A DNA stretch of 47,479 nucleotides from NCBI GenBank assembly GCA_903844635.1, contig CAIMUF010000014.1, forward strand, positions 1 through 47,479. The letters run 5' to 3'. Below the pieces are notes generated by a model, which saw only the letters and a program-made list of their open reading frames with translations, made no database searches and was not told the DNA's origin. A program made the translations under genes and the position numbers. How positions within the stretch are numbered: position 1 is the first letter of the stretch; each line of letters starts with the position of its first letter. Below, piece by piece: positions 40,301 to 47,479 of this stretch. Origin of the DNA: an uncultured Sulfuricurvum sp. (lineage in GTDB: Bacteria; Campylobacterota; Campylobacteria; Campylobacterales; Sulfurimonadaceae).

Positions 40301-40376
40301 GCACCCCTATCGTTACCGTCTTTGACGCATACAACGTCAATGTCACTAAAAAAATTATTACAACAGATTTCATCAT
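37347..40376 (-). CDS. PhnD-like sensor with PAS, GGDEF and EAL domains
   Basis: This 1009-residue membrane protein has a signal peptide, a periplasmic PhnD/phosphonate-binding-like domain (about 20-260; VTIGVLAFLSKAETTKEWAATATYLNQ), a transmembrane helix (about 300-325), two PAS domains (about 340-580), a GGDEF domain (LGGDEFTIIL near 665) and an EAL domain (AEALVRWEKEDGS near 780; DDFGTGYSSL). It may make and break cyclic di-GMP in response to a bound small molecule. It diverges from the response-regulator gene, and both lie in the repeat-bounded block. Confidence 0.93.
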   Translation of the reverse strand: MMKSVVIIFLVTLTLYASKTVTIGVLAFLSKAETTKEWAATATYLNQMEPEYTFTILPLTYPEMNEAVKNHTLDFVITNSGHYVYLEKEYHISRIATMLQYKNGQWLDRFGGVIFTKANRADIQTLDDLKGKSVATVDNESLGGYAAQMFELVHHDITPNDLKLHFTGMPHANAVKEVLNGTADVGFVRTDVLEHMAAKGKIDLHTLKILHPQKVEGFPYLLSTTLCPEWPISRMPNTPKVLTNEVVIALLQHLPHRTFKEGDISWTAPLEYRNIHEIFQALRLPPYDKPLPVTLDDIYHEYAYFIWIIGLLSGLLLIGLSVEIALRQRLAHESHKNEIFLTLSGDGVHILDEKGVVVQVSDTFCKMLGYRRHEMIGMHVTQWDCQVSQKELMEGIQELSDKSIIIHSKHKRRDGIIYDAEILVTLIESKHKRWIYCSARNVTQDLIDQAKTQLSALVYEHSSDPIVITDQNSIIISINPAFSSMTGYILGEIKGKSTNILNSGQQSDEFYRQLWQVLSTNGEWNGEIIDRDKDGMVFSKWLSIRTVYDNNNMPYRRIAIFSDISDQKEAKQQIWYQANFDALTGLSNRSMFMYRLEKELQSIERNESTVVLMYLDLDHFKEINDTLGHDKGDILLQTAAKRLISCVRKSDVVSRLGGDEFTIILNNIDSLDSVNEIASKILHELSLPFYIDHETLFISASIGITIAPSDGNTSEILLKNADQAMYAAKNDGRNRYHYFTPSMQESLSKRTLMIHEMRDAISKNQFKVYYQPIMELSTGLIYKAEALVRWEKEDGSLVSPLDFIALAEETGLINDIGLSVFQQAVNQVKQWREMLNPKFQISVNKSPVQFRCEDHEGSVLIEIMSDLGVSNDGIIVEITEGILMENTLFIKHKLLELEKQGIAIALDDFGTGYSSLSYLKKFDIDYLKIDRAFVQNLETDRNDKILCEAIVAMAHKLEIQVIAEGVETVAQREYLMSIGCDYIQGYLISRPIPADEFEVFYKTNPIKES

Positions 40377-40493
40377 TCTCTTTTTATTAAAATTAAATTT
40401 ACTGATATTTTGATTACAATACTGAAAATAGTACTACTTGGCAGTGTAGAAATAGTGTAGCTAAAATATTAAACAGCTTAAAATTGGAATAAT

Positions 40494-41168
40494 ATGAAGA
40501 AAATTGCGCTTAATTGTGTTTTGATTGTTGAAGATGATATAGGAAGCAACCAAAATATAACTTTTTTTCTCCGTGATAAATTTAATAAAGTTATAAGCGC
40601 ATACGATGGATTAGAGGGGTGGTCCCTTTATAACGACGAAGTACCGGATCTTATAATCACCGATATTGAAATGCCCCACATGGATGGGTTGGAATTGGTA
40701 CAAAAAATACGCCAGAAAGATTTTATAACCCCTATCATCGTTTTAAGTGCTTACACGCATACTGAATATTTGAAAAGGGCAATTCCTCTAAATTTGATTG
40801 ATTACATTGTTAAACCTTTAACTTTTCAAAAATTGAGCGATGTTTTACACCGACTCCGGAAAAAATATTCTTTTGTACATCAACATTTACCTATTGATAA
40901 AGCAGGTGCAGTCTCTTATGATTGGGATGGTAAATTCGTTTATGTCAATAATGAACATTTACATCTCACCAATAAAGAGATACAAATGATTGAATTGTTA
41001 CTGAACAATCAGGGGCAAGTATTGAATTACGAAGAGATCGGAGATATGCTTTATCCTGACTCTTTGGACAGTAAGAACTCAATTAAATGTATCATTCGGG
41101 ATATCCGCAAAAAGATCCCTTCTATTGCTATTGAAAATTTACCGAAATGGGGATATAAACTTTTATGA
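40494..41168 (+). CDS. OmpR-type response regulator
   Basis: This 224-residue protein has a receiver domain (about 8-120; acidic VEDD, phospho-Asp in LIITDIEMP, Thr/Ser in IVLSAYT, Lys in YIVKPLT) and a winged-helix DNA-binding domain (about 140-224; TNKEIQMIELLLNNQGQVLNYEEI, KWGYKLL). Its end overlaps the start of the histidine kinase gene (ATGA), so they form a two-component pair. It belongs to a group common in Campylobacterota. Confidence 0.93.
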   Translation: MKKIALNCVLIVEDDIGSNQNITFFLRDKFNKVISAYDGLEGWSLYNDEVPDLIITDIEMPHMDGLELVQKIRQKDFITPIIVLSAYTHTEYLKRAIPLNLIDYIVKPLTFQKLSDVLHRLRKKYSFVHQHLPIDKAGAVSYDWDGKFVYVNNEHLHLTNKEIQMIELLLNNQGQVLNYEEIGDMLYPDSLDSKNSIKCIIRDIRKKIPSIAIENLPKWGYKLL

Positions 41169-42271
41169 AAAAATTTCAAGACCAAATTGATAAAAAACAC
41201 TTATTTGATCTTTTCAATCTTACCGACAATCTTCTTTCATACGTCGACACAGAGTATATTTACCGAGCTGTCAACGATGCATATATACGAAAATACAAAA
41301 AATCTGCAGATGAAATTATTGGTCGCTATGTTTGGGAAGTTATGGGCAAGGATATGTTTGAAAAAATCATCCAACCTAATCTTCAAAAAGCTTTTTTAGG
41401 TGCAACAGTAGAATATGAGGCATGGTTTGAGTTTCCAAACTTACCTAAATCTTATTTGATAGTCACGTATAAACCAACTTTTTCAGACGACTTGATAGTA
41501 GACGGAGTGGTTGTCAGGGCTGTTGATTATACAAAATTCAAAGAATTGGAAGAAAAAAAAGAAGAGCAGGAGATAATATTTCAAGAAATTTCAAAAATGG
41601 CTCAACTAGGAGAGATGATTTCCTTCATCTCTCATCAATGGAGACAACCGCTTAATACTCTTGCGACCTATATGTTAAAACTTCGACAATTAACCTCTGG
41701 AAAGCCAGATACGCTAAAAGCCATTGAACGATGTGAGACTATTTTAGAAGAGCTTTCATCCCATGTTGAAAGCATCAATTCCCTCTATGCATCGAATCTT
41801 AATCAAACACTCTATAGTATAAAAAACATCTTCGACAGTATTCTCATCCTTGTTCATGACCGTGCCTGTTTATTAGGGGTAGAAATATCTATTGATTGTT
41901 CTAATAGTGTAACCGTGACAGGTTATCGCGATGAAATCATACATATTTTACTGGCAGTCATTGAAAATGCTATAGATTCACTGAGCAGATCCGATGAATC
42001 AGAGAAAAAAATTACTATTACAACTCATTCTGAGAATAACGATATTGTCATCGACATACAAGACAGCGGGGATGGAATCAGCCTAGAAGATTTTAAGCAT
42101 ATATTCGAACCTGGATTTACTACCAAAGAATCAAGAGGGCATGGATATGGACTTTATTTTGCGCACAAATTACTAACCGAAAAACTAGGTGGGTCCATTG
42201 AAGTACGTTCAATCTCCGAAAAAGGTGCATGGTTTCGATTAAAGTTGCCATCTGATCTTGCAATATTTTGA
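41165..42271 (+). CDS. PAS histidine kinase, partner of the upstream regulator
   Basis: This 368-residue soluble kinase has a PAS domain (about 8-120; YVDTEYIYRAVNDAYIRKYKKSADEIIGR), an H-box FISHQWRQPLNTL (about 155-167) of the Campylobacterota type, and an ATP-binding domain with N-box ENAIDSL, DSGDGIS and GHGYGLYFAHKLL. There is no membrane segment, so the signal is cytosolic. It ends six bases before the right-hand 40-bp repeat. Confidence 0.92.
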   Translation: MKKFQDQIDKKHLFDLFNLTDNLLSYVDTEYIYRAVNDAYIRKYKKSADEIIGRYVWEVMGKDMFEKIIQPNLQKAFLGATVEYEAWFEFPNLPKSYLIVTYKPTFSDDLIVDGVVVRAVDYTKFKELEEKKEEQEIIFQEISKMAQLGEMISFISHQWRQPLNTLATYMLKLRQLTSGKPDTLKAIERCETILEELSSHVESINSLYASNLNQTLYSIKNIFDSILILVHDRACLLGVEISIDCSNSVTVTGYRDEIIHILLAVIENAIDSLSRSDESEKKITITTHSENNDIVIDIQDSGDGISLEDFKHIFEPGFTTKESRGHGYGLYFAHKLLTEKLGGSIEVRSISEKGAWFRLKLPSDLAIF

Positions 42272-42277
42272 AGCATT

Positions 42278-42317
42278 AATACATTCTATACAGATGTTGA
42301 TACGCCATCGAGTTAAG
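42278..42317 (+). repeat. 40-bp direct repeat, right copy
   Basis: This is a copy of the PII gene's 3' end (39 of 40 bases), here not joined to any PII reading frame. It lies between the histidine kinase stop (42271) and the end of the opposed kinase gene (42330). Confidence 0.9.
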
Positions 42318-42329
42318 AGAAGGAAAATC

Positions 42330-44456
42330 TTAGCTATTCAATGGAAAAGCGATTTTAAAACAGGCGCCATGCCTTGTATTGTAAACGCTCAAAGATCCTT
42401 TTCCATGTTTTTCAACAATCGATTTTGACATATAAAGCCCAATACCTGTTCCATTTTTTTCCATTTTTGTACTGAAATAAGGATCAAAAATGTGGTTTAT
42501 AATCTGTTTTGGTATTCCACCTCCATTGTCTTCAATCTCCAAGCATCTCATTGTTCCTTCGCGCATTGTTCGAATCCATATTGTTGGTTCAGATATCGCA
42601 TTATCCACCAATACATCTTCTGCATTTTTGATTAAATTGAGAATAACCTGTCGTATTTCACGCGGGTATGTCTTAAAGGAATCATTTTCATGAAAAACTG
42701 TCTCCACCTTAATCAACTTACTAATCAAAACAGGCTTAATCATGGCAATACTCCCTTCAACCAGTTCTCTCCAAGTTGTTGATTCTTTTACTTTATCTTC
42801 TTTAAAAAAATTCCTAAAATCGTTTATAGTATTGGAAAGTTCCAAAGAGAGCTCACTAATAAGATCAAGCTTTTGAGTAAAATGCTCCTTCTCGTACTGA
42901 TCCATCATTACTTCAAGACTTAACAATCCTGAAATAGCTGAGATGGAAGCTAAAGGCTGTCGCCACTGATGGGCGATCATATTGATCATTTCCCCCATCG
43001 CTGCATGGCGTGACTGCATCATCATCAAATCATCTTTATTTTTAAGCTCCGTCACATCCATAGCAGAGCTAATAACGGCTTTTTTACCATCGATTACACC
43101 AAAAGGAGCTGAGCTAAACTGCCACGTGATTTTTTCTTTTTATTTACTGTAAAAGGAAAATTCCCCTTCATCGATTTTTTCCGTAATCGTAAACAAATAG
43201 CGAATATGTTCTTTAACTTTTTCATGATCTTCTTTATACGACTTATCAACCCAGATATCTGTTGTGGGTGTTTCTTCTAGGCTATATCCGCAGCTGTCCT
43301 TCCATGCCTTGTTGATTTTTACAATCGTGCCGTCTTGGGTATGCAAGATTATGGGATTGGGTGCAGTATCGATGATGGTTTCGAGTTCATTGTTTAGAGC
43401 TCTGATTTCCGAAGTCATTTTACGAGCCATCATGCGCGCCTGTTCTGCTGTACGAGAAAAAGAGAGACCTGTAAGCAATAAAAGTAAAGATATGGGCAAG
43501 CCTGCCAGTATAATCAATCGATAATTATCACTATCAATCGTTGCTTTAAAAGATGGAAGTGTCTGAAAAACAACCGTCCAAGTTCGCCCATACATTTGAA
43601 CCGGAATGGCTGCTGTAAAGAAGGATTTATTCTTGGTAAAATTATCACTTATATAAAGGAGATTGTTCTCGTTAACAGATCCCCCGTCATAGAGCTTCAC
43701 CGCTATGTTAGGATTTTGATTCGCAAAAATTTCACGCATTAAATCATGGGCACGAAAAGGGGCATACACAAACCCTTCAAAATATTTTTTTTTCTGTTCT
43801 TGAGTTAATAATGCCTCTGAAGTATGATAAAACGGTACGTACATTAGAAAACCAGCTTGAATATTGCTATCTTTTTCCTGAATAAGTGTCACTTTACCAG
43901 ACAAAGTAACCTCTCCCGTCTCCCGTGCCCGTATCATGGCATTTTGACGGATGGGATTGGTAAACATATCGTAGCCTATAGCCCGCTTATTCCTCTCATC
44001 TAGTGGTTCAAGATAGATAATTGAATGATATTCTTCCCGCTTGCCAGAGGGTTTAATCTCATAGTCTAAGAACCCTTCCCTATGCATTTGAGCAATATGC
44101 GCAGAAAGTTGATTAGAAGAGATAACTTTTGAAAATCCGATTCCCTGAAATCCGCGATAATGCTCTGCCATTTCTAGGCTTGAAAAATAAATATTCCATT
44201 TTTTACGATCTATTTTCTCAACGCTATTTAATAATGCAGTACCACTTTGCAGTGCATTGGCATACGTCTCCATCCTGTTATTTATTTTATTAATCGTTTC
44301 AATGTTCGATCTGTCAAAACGGATTTTAGCATCATTTATAGCATCATTTCGTGCATTCGACCATAACACAAACGTTATTCCAAGCGCAATAAAAAAAGCA
44401 ATCCATGCAATCATAGTGGATCGAAACAATTCCATAACGGTGCGAGACGATAGCAT
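42330..44456 (-). pseudogene. CHASE-PAS histidine kinase split by an in-frame stop
   Basis: The upstream part (44456 to 43140) encodes a membrane helix, a CHASE sensor domain (GIGFSKVISSNQLSAHI, then TNPIRQNAMIRARETGE), a second helix and a PAS domain ending FSFYSK before TAA (43140-43142). The same frame then continues through KEKITWQFSSAPFGVIDGKKAVISSAMDVTEL into the kinase part (43061 to 42330; H-box IAHQWRQPLAS, NAEDVL, DNGGGIP, GTGIGLYMSK). Reading the TAA as a sense codon gives one kinase of about 708 residues. Either the gene is a recent pseudogene, the halves are made separately (ATG 43061 has no clear ribosome site), or the base is an error. Confidence 0.85.
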
Positions 44457-44543
44457 ATTAAAGAGCCTTAAATTCACGATATTATGTAGCAAACACACCC
44501 AAACCAAACCCCTAAAAATAGGGACAAAAAGCCATAATCATAA

Positions 44544-44549
44544 TATAAT
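44544..44549 (+). promoter_or_regulatory. -10 box of the 44584 gene
   Basis: TATAAT lies in an AT-rich stretch 35 bases before the ATG, with AAAGGAG at 44570-44576 as ribosome site. Confidence 0.5.
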
Positions 44550-44583
44550 TATCCTTTAATAAATCAACAAAGGAGAAACCATT

Positions 44584-45015
44584 ATGCAGCACGTAGTCAG
44601 TCAGTTAATCAGTAAAAAAGAAGAGTTATCGGGAGAGATGAAGTTCTATAAATCAAAAATTCAGCAGTTAGAGGAAGTTATTAAAAGCATTGATATCTCT
44701 ATTAAGGTTTTTGATCCAAAATTTGATATAAAAAATATAAAAACCAAACGATACACTGGTAATCAAAACTATTTTAAACGTGGAGAAAGCCATGTAATGG
44801 TTTTAGATGTTCTTAGAAAAGCAAAAACACCATTAAGCACTAATGAAATAACAATTGAACTTATGAAACAGAAGAAATTAGATTATGAAGACCAAGATTT
44901 GGTTAGAAATATTCAAAAATCGTTAAACGGAACATTAAAGAAACAAGCAGAGACTAAAACTATTCAAATAGTAGGGAAAGATTCCCTAAATATTCAATGG
45001 GCGATATCAGCCTAA
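44584..45015 (+). CDS. Unknown protein with coiled coil and winged-helix-like end
   Basis: This 143-residue protein has an N-terminal coiled coil (VSQLISKKEELSGEMKFYKSKIQQLEEVIKSIDISI) and a C-terminal region (about 75-140) like a winged helix (VMVLDVLRKAKTPLSTNEITIELM, KSLNGTLKKQAETKTIQIV). The name is unknown. It ends four bases into the convergent IS1595-type transposase gene, so it may travel with that element or be truncated by it. Confidence 0.7.
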   Translation: MQHVVSQLISKKEELSGEMKFYKSKIQQLEEVIKSIDISIKVFDPKFDIKNIKTKRYTGNQNYFKRGESHVMVLDVLRKAKTPLSTNEITIELMKQKKLDYEDQDLVRNIQKSLNGTLKKQAETKTIQIVGKDSLNIQWAISA

Positions 45016-46031
45016 GCCCCTAAACGTTCAGATATACGGTGGTTCCCCTGCCAGTATCCAGTCCATTCGTTGGATTGAATAGTCTTCATACATTTTTTTG
45101 AAATATCTTTAAAAATATCACCATTGGACATTCGACGGGTATCTTCTCTGTAAGCGATTTCATTAGCATAGTTAGAAATATAAAGATTTCCCATTCTATG
45201 GATTTGTCCATTTTGCATACGACGGAAACGAGCAAAAAAACTTTCAGCTTGATTGGAACAAGCCCCTTCTTCAGATAAATATTCCACAGAGTGATTGACA
45301 CGTTGCATATCATATAAAGCGTGTAGATTGTCATAAGCGTTAGCTTCGTCTGTATGGATAACAGAACCTCTTTCAACAGCCACATTAGCAATCTGGGCTA
45401 TCCCAGCAGGATTTTCATTATGAAGGACGTATGTAAGCGTTCTGCGACTTCCTATGTAATCAGTTCCTCCGTCATGACGTTGGCGAACAACCACGATACA
45501 ACGTTTATTAGGGTTTTGATTTTCATATCTTCTTCTATCAACACGATCATCAATATTATTAGCAGGACGGACATAGTGATTAACATAAGCACCATCCATT
45601 TCACAAACACCATTTAAAGGTTCTTCATTTCTATTTTCGATAAGAGCTTCACGGAATTTATGAAGGAGAACAAAAGCAGTTTTGTATTGAATATCAAGTT
45701 CTCTGGAAAGTTTTAAAGCAGACATACCCTTAACTTCATTGGTGAAAATAGCAATAGCAAGGAGATAAGTTTTTAAAGGTAATTTATGTGATGCAAAAAG
45801 AGTTCCAGAGGTAACAGAGAATTGTTTTTTACAGAATTTACATTTCCATATAGAACGAGTAGATAATTTGTAATGAGAAAAAGAACCGCAAGAAGGACAA
45901 ATAGGTTTTCCATTGGTTTCACTCCATCTGATTTTACGGAAATACGTTTCAGCCTGTTTCTCCGACATCTTCGCAATTTTAACAATGCTAAGAGTTCTTG
46001 ATGCTGGAGAGAGAAGAAAGTGTTGAGCCAT
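45012..46031 (-). CDS. IS1595-family (ISXO2-like) transposase
   Basis: This 339-residue protein has an N-terminal zinc ribbon (CPSCG, CKFC), a helix-turn-helix (MSALKLSRELDIQYKTAFVLLHKFR) and the ISXO2 catalytic domain with Asp in CEMDGAYV, Asp in IHTDEANAY and the Asn/Glu of CSNQAESFFARFRR. The length is normal, so it appears intact. I could not find convincing terminal inverted repeats or target duplications, so the borders of the element are open. AAGGAC upstream is the ribosome site. Confidence 0.9.
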   Translation of the reverse strand: MAQHFLLSPASRTLSIVKIAKMSEKQAETYFRKIRWSETNGKPICPSCGSFSHYKLSTRSIWKCKFCKKQFSVTSGTLFASHKLPLKTYLLAIAIFTNEVKGMSALKLSRELDIQYKTAFVLLHKFREALIENRNEEPLNGVCEMDGAYVNHYVRPANNIDDRVDRRRYENQNPNKRCIVVVRQRHDGGTDYIGSRRTLTYVLHNENPAGIAQIANVAVERGSVIHTDEANAYDNLHALYDMQRVNHSVEYLSEEGACSNQAESFFARFRRMQNGQIHRMGNLYISNYANEIAYREDTRRMSNGDIFKDISKKCMKTIQSNEWTGYWQGNHRISERLGA

Positions 46032-46065
46032 AATTGATCCTTTTGTCCTTATTTCAAGTTATATT

Positions 46066-46081
46066 ATGTCATATATGACAT
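46066..46081. promoter_or_regulatory. 16-bp perfect palindrome, possible operator
   Basis: ATGTCATATATGACAT lies between the transposase start and the divergent DUF6471 gene. Related half sites (TATGTCATT and ATGTTATATATGCA) occur at 46128-46161. Control of both genes by a dimeric repressor, perhaps the DUF6471 protein, is inferred. Confidence 0.45.
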
Positions 46082-46185
46082 TAATACCTAATAAAGAAAA
46101 AGAATTAATATAGATATCTCTCGCTATTATGTCATTTTTAAAAGAATTATGTTATATATGCAAGAACACATCAAAGGAGCTTTAA

Positions 46186-46428
46186 ATGCCAGAAGAATAT
46201 TGGACAGAACAAGCAAAAGGGATATTAAAATCCCAGTTATCAAGAAAGAATATGCGTTATCACGATTTAGCGTTAGCTTTACAAGCCATAGGATTAGAAG
46301 AGAACCAAAACACGATAGCAACCAAACTAAGCCGTGGAACGTTTAGTTTTGCGTTCTTTCTCCAGTGTATGTATGCTCTAAAAATAGACTATATAGATTT
46401 TGAATTGAATCCGATCATAGATGAATAA
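46186..46428 (+). CDS. DUF6471-type small helix-turn-helix protein
   Basis: This 80-residue protein shows the DUF6471 pattern: WTEQAKGILKSQLSRKNMRYHDLALALQAIG, then NTIATKLSRGTFSFAFFLQCMYAL. It resembles a Cro-like helix-turn-helix fold, probably DNA-binding. AAAGGAG lies before the ATG. It diverges from the IS1595 transposase across a region with a perfect palindrome, so it may control that region. Confidence 0.8.
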   Translation: MPEEYWTEQAKGILKSQLSRKNMRYHDLALALQAIGLEENQNTIATKLSRGTFSFAFFLQCMYALKIDYIDFELNPIIDE

Positions 46429-46491
46429 AATCTAATACGTTTTAATTGCTAATTAGATATAGTGCTTTCAATACTAATAACAAGGATTTTC

Positions 46492-46965
46492 GTGGGATTT
46501 TTTGATTTCTTCAATAGTGAATATAGTCAGTATAAAAAAGTGTATAAACATGTTAATAATCTTACTTCAACAGATGATAGATACAGAAGAGCTTCACAGA
46601 CTTTGAATGGATTCTTTCAAGGTTCTCTAATGATACCGATGATGAGAGATAAAAAACTTTTTCAAAAAAAAGAGAAAATGGATGTATTCATTCCATATTT
46701 TAGTGGAGCAGTATCTCTGGTGTCAAGGGCTGTTAATCTACCAGAAAACGAAGAGACAGATATATTTGTAATGTTCTTTTTGGTCTTATGGTTGTGCGAT
46801 AGTGATTATAAGAGAATGAAAGAGATGGGTGATAAATATCTTGAAATTGCATTTAATAGCAAATATCAAGAACTTTTTGAAAAAGGGTCAAAAGATGTCA
46901 ATGATATGTTAAATCAAGCAGAAGAACCTTCTAAAATATTTTTACGATTAAATAAACTTTTATAG
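46492..46965 (+). CDS. Unknown protein, predicted helical
   Basis: From GTG 46492 (AAGGA at 46482-46486, spacing 5) this is a 158-residue protein; an earlier GTG at 46462 lacks a ribosome site. Helices with a hydrophobic stretch (ETDIFVMFFLVLWLCDSDYKRMKEMGDKY) dominate. I recognise no family. It follows the DUF6471 gene by 63 bases and converges on the next gene. Confidence 0.65.
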   Translation: MGFFDFFNSEYSQYKKVYKHVNNLTSTDDRYRRASQTLNGFFQGSLMIPMMRDKKLFQKKEKMDVFIPYFSGAVSLVSRAVNLPENEETDIFVMFFLVLWLCDSDYKRMKEMGDKYLEIAFNSKYQELFEKGSKDVNDMLNQAEEPSKIFLRLNKLL

Positions 46966-46971
46966 GTTTAT

Positions 46972-47376
46972 TTATTTTCTCCCAGCCATCATATCTTCAA
47001 CTACTTTTCCGATAACCATTGTTTCTTGGAATTCATCAGCGTATCCATGAACAATAGCATATTTCATCACAAAAAGATATTCTATATTTAAAACATCATC
47101 CCTCTTAAAAAATTCTGGAATAACATTGTATTCTTTTCTAAAAGCTTCTCTCATATCGGTAAAAAAATTTTGAATAGTTATTGGAAAGCCTTGTTCTTCT
47201 AAAGCACTTATCCTATCTTTATATATTGTTGTCTCTTTGTAGCTTGAACTGTCCATAGCATTCATGCCGTGCTGAAGAGCATTTCTATAGCTATTAACCT
47301 TTCTTTTTATAGATGTTGTTCCATAGATCCAAATACCTGCAATAACGACCCCTATTATTATAAAAACTGTCTCCAT
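46972..47376 (-). CDS. Unknown single-pass membrane protein
   Basis: This 134-residue protein has one N-terminal transmembrane helix (residues 3-20), then a basic and helical cytosolic part (NALQHGMNAMDSSSYKETTIYKDRISALEEQ, then FFTDMREAFRKEYNVIPEFF). No catalytic motif is visible. Its tail is six bases from the convergent gene. It is likely monocistronic, with an AT-rich upstream region running to the window end, where I see no further gene. Confidence 0.65.
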   Translation of the reverse strand: METVFIIIGVVIAGIWIYGTTSIKRKVNSYRNALQHGMNAMDSSSYKETTIYKDRISALEEQGFPITIQNFFTDMREAFRKEYNVIPEFFKRDDVLNIEYLFVMKYAIVHGYADEFQETMVIGKVVEDMMAGRK

Positions 47377-47479
47377 AAACTCTCTTTTCTAATTTTTTTA
47401 ATCTTAACACAAATCATCTTCCAAAAACTTTTTTCATTTTTTTAAAAATTCTTTTACAGATCGTGATTTTCTTTCAAAA

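Noticed and set aside
44510-46060. Terminal inverted repeats of the IS1595 element (ATAGGGACAAAAAG against ATAAGGACAAAAGG)
   Set aside because: The right part coincides with the transposase ribosome site, the match is imperfect and no target duplication is visible.

Overview
The window looks like chromosomal DNA of a free-living Campylobacterota (epsilonproteobacterium), most like the Sulfuricurvum/Sulfurimonas sulfur oxidisers. This is inferred from AT-rich DNA, T-rich extended -10 promoters, histidine kinases with the HQWRQPL H-box, many GGDEF proteins and a dispersed nitrogen-fixation accessory region. The assignment is not proven from sequence alone. nifHDK, nifB and nifEN are not in the window.

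Layout. 1-6.0 kb is mostly housekeeping and stress genes: a transposase tail, tRNA-Gly, an HxlR regulator with a DUF2798 protein facing a broken MdaB-type quinone reductase gene and a nitroreductase, DNA glycosylase Tag, a Qnr-like pentapeptide protein, an EamA exporter, PsiE and an arylamine N-acetyltransferase. 6.0-10 kb is a minus-strand nif accessory operon (Sel1-NifU fusion, tandem-Mop molybdate protein, two 2[4Fe-4S] ferredoxins, NifX and a small unknown protein) diverging from three small unknown genes. 10-11.9 kb is an inserted FicTA toxin-antitoxin pair and a foreign-looking membrane protein between short direct repeats. 11.9-19.2 kb holds a MoxR AAA+/VWA pair, a divergent unknown gene, a Cache-GGDEF protein and a second VWA operon ending in a NifO-like ArsC-family protein. 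19.3-22.4 kb is accessory DNA (MazF-like toxin, broken toxin with intact antitoxin, GIY-YIG protein, small secreted protein, lipoprotein). 22.4-28.7 kb is an eight-gene minus-strand operon: thiol peroxidase, ankyrin protein, SagB-type oxidoreductase, alanine dehydrogenase, unknown, flavodiiron protein, NifQ and a second MoxR AAA+. 28.8-36.4 kb contains nifA, a CBS-GGDEF protein, nifT, a fumarate-reductase/NadB-like flavoprotein, an aldo/keto reductase, nifU and an atypical PII gene. 36.4-42.3 kb is a signalling block (two c-di-GMP proteins and a two-component pair) bounded by 40-bp direct repeats copied from the PII gene's 3' end. 42.3-47.5 kb has a histidine kinase gene split by a stop codon, an IS1595-type transposase and small unknown genes.

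How it fits together. Near-identical 16-bp sigma54-type promoters (core GWAC-N5-TTGCA) lie in front of nifU, the peroxidase-to-MoxR operon, the VWA-NifO operon and the Sel1-NifU operon, and in weaker form on both sides of the MoxR1-VWA1/unknown-gene divergence. With NifA encoded here, this suggests one nitrogen-fixation regulon that joins Fe-S and molybdenum supply, O2 and peroxide removal, ammonium use through alanine, and two MoxR-VWA chaperone modules. The MoxR-VWA modules and the unlabelled genes under these promoters are the best candidates for an undescribed system.
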